64,000 nucleotides of DNA from Rhododendron vialii. Taxonomy: Eukaryota; Streptophyta; Magnoliopsida; Ericales; Ericaceae. This document shows, piece by piece, positions 55,916-64,000 of the stretch (position 1 is the first letter of the stretch; each line of letters opens with the position of its first letter). A program made the position numbers and the translations under genes. The DNA lies in the NCBI RefSeq assembly GCF_030253575.1, contig NC_080568.1, positions 2,063,501-2,127,500 of the forward strand, given 5' to 3'. The notes below the pieces were generated by a model that worked only from the letters and a program-made list of their open reading frames with translations, was not told where the DNA came from and did not search any database.

Positions 55916-56921
55916 TTGAAACGAGTGAGGCATAGAAGGTTAATATCGAGGGAGGCATATTCTTCTTCGGGTGGACAAGCAAACAAACATTACTTAGGAA
56001 GCATGTTCAACTGGAAAGGAGTTGATGCCCGAGTCGAGCCAATTTTTCAGGTGGCATGGTTTAATTGCCATTCTTGGGTTTGGTTCTTTTCTTACAATCC
56101 ATCGATATTTGCGAAGGATTTTTACCCTTGTTAATTGTTGTGTCTTTAGACCATACCAACTATGACTAGGGGTAATATACTGGCTAACGACGAAGCCATC
56201 AGGAGATTTTGGTATAATGATACTGTGCTTTTTGTTTCTTAGTAATGTCTTGAGGGATCTTATCTTATCTAGAGAAGTGATGAGATACGGACGAGGCTCT
56301 TTATATCTTGTATTTTGTAATTGATGAGTTAGTAATTGTTTCCTAAACACCTGTTTATGAGTAAATGATGCATAAAACCATGAGATAGCAAAAGGAAAGA
56401 CAGTGAAAGAGCTTATTATTGGTGTTGATGTGTGCAGAATGTGTTTGAGTTTAGCAGAAGGGTGTGCTGCGTTTATGAATCTTCCGATACATGGTACTTT
56501 TGAACAAGAGGCAATCCAAATGTTATGATGTACTGCTTTCTTAAAGGTTAGAAAGCAGATCTTTGCACCTTGGTTATTTTGTTTGAATTTGTGTCTTGGC
56601 ATAGTTCATGAAAAGTTGAGTAGAAACTTGAAAAGTTGGTTGTTGCCAGCCAACATCAACTTCTTAAATAGTGAATTGATATATATGATGAATGCAAAGA
56701 GTCACTTGAGTAAGCTTCATACTACAACAATTGCATCATCTAAAGCCTACTTAGTTGCTGACGGCACTCTTACGCCGACACTTAGTGTTGGTTTGCTTCG
56801 GCTTTGTGCCCTTGAGCATGTTAACCTGGTGTGCTTTTCGCAGTAGTTCGTGTCTTATATTTGGTAGTTTTGGTTCATTCTTATCTATTTGTGATGAAAT
56901 TTTTTGCCTTAGTATTTGCTA
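55916..56921. other. 3' flank of HSP70-17
   Basis: Probable 3' UTR to about 56350, then AT-rich spacer. A 202-codon minus-strand frame (55994-56602) overlaps the UTR, has no recognisable domain, and is treated as chance. Confidence 0.45.
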
Positions 56922-57189
56922 CTTCCTCCGTCTCTTTTTAAGTGTCCTGCTTTGTAACTTCAACTTATTAAAAAGACATCATCATTACATATTTCACATT
57001 AATTTTTTTCTCCACTTTTCCTATTTAACCATCATCATTACACTTACTCACTAACTTTTCAAAATGAAATATACTTTTAGGGACAAAATAGACAATCAAC
57101 CAACTTTACTCTCTAATTTTACAAAATGGACATTTATTAAGGGACAGTCCAAAATGGAATACTGGACACAAAATAAGGGACGGAGGGAG
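56922..57189. mobile_element. Stowaway MITE, copy 1 of a pair
   Basis: Begins CTTCCTCCGTCTCTTTTTAA and ends AAGGGACGGAGGGAG, with TA on both sides. Very similar to 61459-61730, in the same orientation. Confidence 0.88.
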
Positions 57190-58046
57190 TATTTTATTTT
57201 ATTTTTTTTTAAGTGAAGATCGTCCCAGTATATTAACTTGAAAAAAATTACACCTAAAACAACAAACAAAACACAACAAAATATAAAAAATAGAACGGTG
57301 GTGTCGGAACCCAGGAGAAAGATGTAGAGTCCATGGAATCCAAAGTGGTAAGCTAGTTCCCACTGCAATTGGCCAGATCACGGGAAGATCGGAGCCGGAT
57401 TAGCTGCACACGCCTTCACCGTTGTCATTGCCATCGGAGAGCTTGATAAACCATCGCCAAGTGGATCAGATCTATTCCCCTGGTCTCCGTAACCCAAAAA
57501 TGAAGGAGAGAGGGAGATCTTCCTTAACCATCTCTCATTCCTTAACCATCTCTCATTCATGGCGGTAGAATATGAGCCGAGAGGAAAGGAGAGGAGAAAG
57601 AGAGGCCGGAGAGGAGGGGGAACTGAGAGGGAGGAGGAGAAGAATCGGGGAAAAAGGGGAAGGGGGGCTGCGGGGTAGAGAAGGGGAGCCCCCTCCCCAC
57701 GAAACACTCTCTCTCTCTCTTGCAATGACAATTGCTTGATTGTTGATAATAAAATAAAAAAAAATGAAATGAAAGCTATATATCAACAATGTGATTACCA
57801 CATTACGTCTGTTCCAAAAAAAGTCACATTATGCAAAAAATAAAAAATAAAACTCACACAGTAATTGATACTATAATTACAATCCTAACAACGACCTTGC
57901 AGATTTAGTGTGTGTCTTGCTATTTACTTAGGCCGGCCATTATCTCAGTCTCAGTAGTACTATTAATTAGGAGTATCATTTGGATGGATGCATGAATGAT
58001 TAGGAGTATTAATCATATCATAGCTAAGGAAGCATGTGGCTCAATT
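57190..58046. other. Intergenic spacer downstream of the UGT gene
   Basis: A T-rich segment and TTAACTTGAAAAAAATTACA near 57190-57260 look like the reversed end of a poly(A) element. 57550-57720 is a purine-rich, low-complexity tract. No gene seen. Confidence 0.4.
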
Positions 58047-59891
58047 TCATGACTTCTCTAGGTCATCAATAAAGGTTGTGAGATAATTAGTGGCACTTAA
58101 GCTACCTTCCTTCCCCATAATCCTCCCATTCAATCTCAACAAACTCTCTCTCATCTTTCCATCCTCCAAAACCTCCCTAAAACCCTCTTCCACATCTTTC
58201 TGTCCAAGCCCTCCAATCTTCACCCCAATTCTCCACACGTCCGCGATATATGCGCAATTCACAAACTGGTCCCCGGCGACCGGATAACACACCAGGGGTT
58301 TCATGCATTGTATAGCCTCGTTGGTCGAGTTCCACCCGCAATGTGTGAGATAACACCCCACAGCCTGATGTCTTAGCACCTCCATCTGTGGTGCCCATGA
58401 AACCACTTTCCCTTGTTTCGAGACTCTCTCTAAATACCCTTGCGGTAGACCTTCGCGCCACGAAATGCCCAGGACCCAAATAAACGGGCGTTTAGATGCC
58501 TCGAGTGCCAATGCTAAACTCTTGATCTTTCCTTCCCCAATGGGACTAACCCAACTCCCGAACGAGACGTACACGACCGAGCTAGACCTTTGTTTCTCTA
58601 GCCAATCCAAACAGGTCATGTCCTCTTCCCAAAACGTTGCGTTCTTGCACGTTAAAGCGTGCTTGCTTAGAGGTCCAACCGGAAAAATGAAAGGGTAATG
58701 TTGTTGATCATAGGCATTGATTAATCGTATTTTCTGCTCGTGATCATGGCATTCTTCTTCTTCTTCTTCTTTTGGGGAGGAATTTACGAGGAGCCATCGA
58801 AGCCTACTTGACCTATCTAAGGTCCTGATCCAAAATTTGAACCTTGAAATTTTGGCAGCAGAAGTTCCAATCAACCATGGAAGATCGTCGGGGCCTAGTT
58901 TTGGTTGACCTGGTACGATGCAAATCTGACCTTTGAATTGTGGAGTACCTGTCAAAACACATCAAATGAGTCACATTATATGAGTATGTAGATGGAAAAA
59001 ATGCCGACTCTGACATGCATGCTATCAACTTCTCTGTCGGGCCAATGCTGCCCAAGTTTTAGCCATCCAGATTAGTTGGTCATTTGGGCCGAATCAATAA
59101 TTCTCAAAAATAGAAATGCAACATGCCAACTTATCAATCTTTAAATTTTTTATTTTATCGACGTTTTTAAAATTTGACTCGTTGTTTTCAATACCAATAA
59201 ATTCATTACTTTGTTCACATTTTGTATTTTTTTTCCTCTTTTAATAAATTTAAAAAATAAAAACTTTGATCAAGAAATTATAAAAACGAAAAGATTAGTT
59301 ATTTAGATTTCCCAAAGACCTTTTAAATTAAAAATAAACAGAGCAAACTCGTCCACCGTAGTTAGAGTGTGAGCAACAACACTTGCCTGTTTCAGAAACG
59401 AGACCGGTGTGTAACATATAAGGAATAGCAGCGATCAAGCGATAAGCAGCCAACATAACTGCCCAAAACCCGGCCACGGGAACACCGCACCTCTCGGCTA
59501 CTTCAATAGCATAAGAACATAACAAGTCAACCACCACACACACAACATTCCCACCACCTTCTTTCTTGTCCTCGTCCTCGTGAAGTTTGCGAACGAGGCC
59601 CTCTAAATGAGTCGCCATATCGTTCTCCATAGCCTTCTCAATCGCGAAAAAATCGCGTGGCCCATCCTCATCCAACCCATCGGGAATGGACAAGAAAGAA
59701 ACATCGGTACTATTTTCGTCTCGGGGATTGATTTTTCGGTGAATGAATTCCGGGGTGACAACAACAGGGTGGAATCCGCGGTGGACTAACGCGGTGGCTA
59801 GCTGGCACATGGGGGTCACGTGCCCCTGCGCCGGGTATGGAACCATGATTATCATCTTCTTCTTCGGCAAACTCTTCTGATGATACTTCAT
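58047..59891 (-). CDS. UGT82A1: UDP-glycosyltransferase, UGT82A1-like
   Basis: Two exons on the minus strand, 59891-59387 and 58948-58047, join in frame to 468 aa, close to Arabidopsis UGT82A1 (464 aa). Catalytic His24 lies in YPAQGHVTP and the partner Asp122 in VVVDLLCSYA. The 44-residue PSPG sugar-donor box spans 353-396 (WAPQMEVLRH, then HCGWNS, ending GDQ); the final Gln suits UDP-glucose. Family signatures include LPWLIGT, FKFWIRTL and SFGSWVSPIGE. The acceptor is unknown; I know of no established acceptor for UGT82A1 proteins. The start MKYHQKSL matches the family better than an upstream methionine at 59921. The intron donor is GC (AACAG then GCAAGT). A glutamate run near 229-234 comes from a CTT microsatellite. 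Confidence 0.93.
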
Positions 59892-59970
59892 TGTTCGAGT
59901 TATTTGCAAACACAACAACAATGTTTGTGATGAGATATGAGATACCAGAAGGGGATCAAATTAACCAGTC

Positions 59971-59978
59971 TATTTATA
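59971..59978 (-). promoter_or_regulatory. TATA box of the UGT gene
   Basis: TATAAATA on the minus strand, 80 bp upstream of the start codon at 59891. Confidence 0.65.
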
Positions 59979-60271
59979 GAAAAATGAGTGCAACAACAAT
60001 TGAAAGCAGAAAGAGAAACTGTCAATTAAACTAATGAGAGCATGTGTTTGGAAGTTTATATTGTATTATGATGGCGATGATGAGTGGCTTTGGCCAAACT
60101 TTTTATTTAAACTAATGGTGATTTTTCCAACCAGGTTATTTATTGTTGGGTTTGGATTTTGAGAGTAATGAGTGGAAAGAGATAGATAGAGAAAATTTAT
60201 TGAAAATTCATTAATTGAATTCTCACCGGGTATCAATTTGTCAAGATTTCAAAACAACGGTATCTGATACA

Positions 60272-61225
60272 TGTTAAAGCACCCCCTCAAAATCAATCGG
60301 TGTGGATGGAAGAGACTGCTCAAGCTCACATACTAGTTTTTAAGGTGATAATTAACCAATGTGGTACAAATTCCAACTCTCTCCCCACACGTGTGACCCC
60401 ATGACTCGTATGCGGAGAGGTCAACAAAGGACCCAAAACACACAGATCACAACGAAACAAAGTGCAACTATGACAAAAATAAAAGGAAAAAGCCTTTGTG
60501 TTAAGTCATGCTACATACACTATCATCCATCCACTACATCATCCACTACATCTTTTGTGGGGTTCATCCTGGGTTCCAAAAAAATACAGAAAAATGTTCA
60601 TAAATTTTAGAATAATATTTTATGGGGCCATGTAAAAAATCAGCTCCAACGGATATCATTAAGTATTATTTTTTGATTTGTAGGGGCGAAACTGCTCAAC
60701 TATACAGTTTCGCTCCTACGAATCAAGAAATAATACTTATCGATATTTGTTGGGGCTGATTTTTTACAGGGCTCCATAATATATTATTTTAAAATTTATG
60801 AACATTTTTCTGTATTTTTTTGGGACCCGAGGTGGGCCTTACAAAAAATGTAGTAGATGGTGTAGTGGTAGTATACGTAGACTTATTGAACAAGGTATTA
60901 TGTTACCATATTTTCTTGGTTTCAATATTATATTTCTTGTTTAGGGTAGGATAATATTTTTGTTTCCTTGTTATTCATGTTTCTTTGTTGATTAGTTTCT
61001 AAGTCATCAAGTCTTGTAACCTATTTAAAGGCATGTTAGGGTAGTTATGGTTTGAATACAATCAATAATACATTATTTCGCTTTTCTTAACACTTTGGAA
61101 ACCTAGCTCTGATACTATGTTAAAGCACCCACCTCAAAATCAATTGGGAATGAGGGGAGATGCCGTTCAGACTCATATACTAGTTTTCAAAGGGATAATT
61201 AACCGATGTGGGACAAATTCCAACA
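60272..61225 (-). mobile_element. Complete TRIM retroelement (terminal-repeat in miniature)
   Basis: Two direct repeats of about 107 bp, at 60272-60378 and 61118-61225, begin TGTTAAAGCACC and end near ATTCCAACA on the plus strand. Read on the minus strand, the LTR is TGTTGGAATTTGTCCCAC to GCTTTAACA. It is followed at once by TAGTATCAGAGCT, close to the initiator-Met tRNA primer site TGGTATCAGAGC. GTGTGGGGAGAGA precedes the second LTR as a polypurine tract. Flanks ATACA and ATACG match at 4 of 5. There is no coding capacity. A foldback element sits inside. Confidence 0.82.
60511..60880. mobile_element. Foldback element nested in the TRIM
   Basis: Arms of about 185 bp: CTACATACACTATCATCCA on the left and TGTAGTGGTAGTATACGTAG on the right. 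Inner arms pair AAAAAAATACAGAAAAATGT with ACATTTTTCTGTATTTTTTT and the core pairs GGGGCGAAACTG with CAGTTTCGCTCC. Shares GTAAAAAATCAGCTC with the foldback at 13004. Confidence 0.75.
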
Positions 61226-61458
61226 ATACGCAGGAGTATCGAGCGCAGTAGAATGACATCGGGGGCATCGATCAAAAAGGACAGCTTTTGAAGCGCGTAA
61301 ATCGCTGTAACAGTCGTAACGGCCCTAAACCTGTTCGTGAATTAAGAACGAATACGTAGTTGAAAGTTGCAGATACGCATGCGATTTACAATCTCACCGG
61401 TATATCTTTGGAAAGATCCAAAAATATCTTTCCAGAGATATAGTACCAGTGTCTGTTA

Positions 61459-61730
61459 CTCCCTCCGTCCCTTTTTAAGTGTCCTGCTTCGTAATTCCAA
61501 CTTATTAAAAAAACATCATCATTACACCTTTCACATCAACTTTTTCCTCCACTTTCCTTACTTACCCATCATCATTACACTTTTACTCACTAACTTTTCA
61601 AAATAAAATCTACTTTTAGGGACAAAATAGACAATACATCAACTTTTACCCCCCTAACTTTACAAAATGGACACTTATTAAGGGACAGCCCAAAATGGAA
61701 TACTGGACACAAAAAAAGGGACGGAGGGAG
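61459..61730. mobile_element. Stowaway MITE, copy 2 of a pair
   Basis: Begins CTCCCTCCGTCCCTTTTTAA and ends GGGACGGAGGGAG, with TA at both ends. Closely related to 56922-57189. Confidence 0.9.
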
Positions 61731-61898
61731 TAGTTTTTTTGTATATCTTATCTCTTACTAATAAAATCATGATATTTTGTGAAATCAATTATTAGAGTTT
61801 GAAAGTGGATTTGGTGACAGACAAAAAAGAAAGCCATAACGGCAATTATATGTGCATGATACCATAGTAATGGAGAATAGTAATTTAGTTGGGGTATT

Positions 61899-62034
61899 TG
61901 GGCCCTGATTCGTTTCAAATTCAAATAAGCACTTATTTTTTGAATTAAAAGTGATGTATTGTATGAGAAAATGATTTGTCTTGTAAACCGTAAAAAAATT
62001 ACTTAAAAAATAAGAAACTTAGCAGAACGGGGCC
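61899..62034. mobile_element. Short MITE with GGCCC...GGGGCC ends
   Basis: GGGCCCTGATTCGTTTCAAA on the left and TTAGCAGAACGGGGCC on the right, with inner CACTTATTTTTTG / AAAAAATAAG arms. Belongs with the element at 63090. Confidence 0.55.
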
Positions 62035-62639
62035 TAATTTGTTGTGCCGGCAAAGAAAAACTCTTCTCAATGTTTTCAGTTGATGTACTCTTCTGTACAT
62101 GCATGCACGTTATTTCATTGTGAAGGCAGAAGCATAAGCCTGAGGTGGTAGGCCTCAAAGCATAGTGATCAAGGTTCTCCTATATTGCTCCATATTCTGT
62201 ATCCCCATATTATAGTTACAGAGAGATTACCCAGCAAAATGTAAGGGTGTTTTGTGGTGGAGCTTTGGGCTCAACTAACTTGTGTAGGGTTGTTCGAGCC
62301 AACACAACTTATAGCCGGCCTGTTTTATCCTGGAGGAGACAAGCCATATTGGAGGTCTGCTGCATCGGTGGTGGTTCAAGATTAACCTGCCGTAGAGGGC
62401 CTGCATGCATCTCCTTATAGATAGCAAGATATCCGTGCCTCAATTCGATATTTTTGTAATCTATTTATTATGGATAATTGCGTAATATCCACAATGATGT
62501 ACTTGATGTAAGTGGATATTTGTGCTCATTGAGATTTATTAATGAGAATGAATGAGGCTGCTGCGGAGTAGGCGAGTTTGGCTAAAAACCAAATTTGTCC
62601 GAACCGCATGAAAATCCATGTGTTCCCTTTGTTTGTTCA

Positions 62640-62790
62640 ATATTATTCTACAATCACAAACACTCACATAAATATTTACACAAATCCACTCACATTTACA
62701 TCGGAGGCACACACACTATACCTTTAGTGTGTGTGGGCCCCACCAAAAAATATGAGTGTGCTTGTGTGTAAGTGTTTGTGATTGAATAAT
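62640..62790. mobile_element. Short foldback MITE
   Basis: CAATATTATTCTACAATCAC and CACAAACACTCACA on the left are mirrored by TGTAAGTGTTTGTGATTGAA and TAATAATTGTTG on the right; the centre pairs CACACACACTA with TAGTGTGTGTG. Confidence 0.65.
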
Positions 62791-63089
62791 AATTGTTGTT
62801 TGATTTATTTGCTCAACCCTATTCATTTTTGGCAAGAACCACCGTCCACCAACAGTATCAAATATTCAAAAAGATCAATTCGTGACAGCCAACTCTCTCG
62901 ATCTCCATTTAGAGATATTTAAAAAAAAAAAAAAAATCATACTAAAGAACAGAAACACTTTGGTCTTAATCTTTGGGATAATTTGGGTGGGTTCAATTGG
63001 AACCATCTTTTAGCTAATATACAATTAACACTGGAAGAGATTTAGGTCGATGTTTTTCCTATGACCTTATGCCAAAATATAATGGGCTA

Positions 63090-63230
63090 AGCCCCGTTCC
63101 GCTAAGATTTTTTTAAGTACTTATTTCCCGCTTTACAAGATAGGTCATTCTCTCATAACAAATCATCTTTAATTCAAAAAATAAGTACATATTTGAAATA
63201 AATACTTATTTTCCTTAGCAGAACGGGGCC
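63090..63230. mobile_element. Short MITE with GGCCCCGTTCTGCTAAG ends
   Basis: Left GCCCCGTTCCGCTAAG and right CTTAGCAGAACGGGGC differ at one position; inner arms AAGTACTTATTT / AAATAAATACTTATTTT also pair. Confidence 0.7.
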
Positions 63231-63248
63231 TAAGTGGCTAGTAGGGAT

Positions 63249-63465
63249 CCAGGGGTGCTGTAGTGCACCCCTGTGTAGTGCACGTGTAGAACAGCTCATG
63301 ACCATCGATCTCATCAGTCAATGGTCCAGATTAAAAACAAATTTTTTCCGGTAAAAGATATTTATTACCGGTCAAAATTAAAAAAACACACCTCTTGAAA
63401 AGATCGACGGTCCGCGTGCCGCACTACACCGGGACGCACAACAGCACCTCCGAATCAAGTGGCTC
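63249..63465. mobile_element. Short foldback MITE
   Basis: AGGGGTGCTGTAGTGC on the left and GCACAACAGCACCTCC on the right, with TACCGG / CCGGTA-type inner pairing around TTTCCGGTAAAAGATATTTA. Confidence 0.6.
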
Positions 63466-64000
63466 ACCCCGAAGTGGGTCATGATTTAATTGGAGGGCTT
63501 GGAGCCAATCTTTTGCATTATTTCAATATATTTTTGTTAAAAAACAAAATGCGTGACACGCTTGAATAAAATTTAACTTCAAAAAGTGGGCTAGTAGAGT
63601 TTAAATATACACATGCGCGCACCTGAGTTGGTCATTGTTTATATATACAATTTATGAAGTGGGCTAGTTGAGTTTATGTATAATTACTCGTTTTTTATAA
63701 CTCAGGTGTTCGGGATAACTTACGCACACCTCGTCTAATCCCATGGGATTAATCCCTCCCCCTACTTTTGCGAATCCCAATTGAAGTCAGAGCAAAGCTT
63801 TGTATGATCCAGTCCGAAAGATGTTGATATATAGCATTTGAGAAGTTCTGAACCGAAAATCTTAAGAGAAAGCAAACTCTTTAGTTCCAGACCTTGACTA
63901 TTAGGCCAACCCTCGGAATTATGTGGACAGCCATAGTTAATAGAATAGTAGATTTGTACACGTTGTGATATACTTCTAAATAAAGGCCATAACTTTTGGG

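Larger units (their letters stand above)
61733..64000. other. Gene-free right end of the window
   Basis: Contains several inverted-repeat elements (listed separately) and AT-rich spacer. No open frame of interest on either strand. Confidence 0.5.

Noticed and set aside
55994-56602. 202-codon minus-strand frame
   Set aside because: Overlaps the HSP70-17 3' UTR, has no domain or splice context, and reads like chance.
57378-57801. Pro/Ser/Leu-rich minus-strand frames
   Set aside because: Purine-rich low-complexity tract, no domain; more likely noncoding.

Overview
The window is nuclear DNA of a dicot-type flowering plant. The evidence is many short exons with GT-AG introns, introns of up to 3 kb, AT-rich spacers full of MITEs and microsatellites, and protein families with Arabidopsis-like members (an HDEL-tailed HSP70-17, UGT82A1, a RING-CH membrane protein). 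I cannot name the species from sequence alone.

Layout. Bases 1 to about 4.6 kb are the 3' part of an Athila-like LTR retrotransposon: an ORF with a putative plant transposon protein domain, a polypurine tract and a 3' LTR with a TATA box. From 4.6 to 9.6 kb there is no gene, but a dense series of MITEs: a long foldback with a perfect 9-bp target duplication, two hAT-like elements, a Harbinger-like element, a Stowaway and another inverted repeat. A decayed 2-oxoglutarate dioxygenase (AOP1-like) pseudogene lies at 9.6-11.9 kb. More MITEs and a tandem repeat follow to 14.5 kb.

Five genes follow, all apparently intact. (1) 15.6-21.4 kb, plus: a RING-CH membrane E3 ligase candidate, 8 exons, 506 aa. 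(2) 25.1-37.2 kb, plus: an N2227/CARNMT1-type methyltransferase, 18 exons, 492 aa. (3) 42.1-45.9 kb, plus: an unrecognised protein with internal tandem repeats (start uncertain). (4) 47.6-55.9 kb, plus: the ER chaperone HSP70-17, 13 exons, 876 aa, ending in HDEL, with an ER-stress element upstream. (5) 58.0-59.9 kb, minus: a UGT82A1-like glycosyltransferase, 2 exons, 468 aa. The rest, to 64 kb, holds a complete small TRIM retroelement with a nested foldback, paired Stowaway copies and further MITEs.

The genes are not an operon or an obvious pathway cluster. What stands out is two GC-AG introns with perfect donor consensus, a CCAAT-N10-CACG element in front of an ER chaperone, perfect heat-shock elements downstream of the RING-CH gene, recent repeat expansion inside gene 3, and large transposon insertions inside introns. 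All exon models were joined by hand from splice sites and reading phase; every junction keeps frame, but none has been checked against transcripts.
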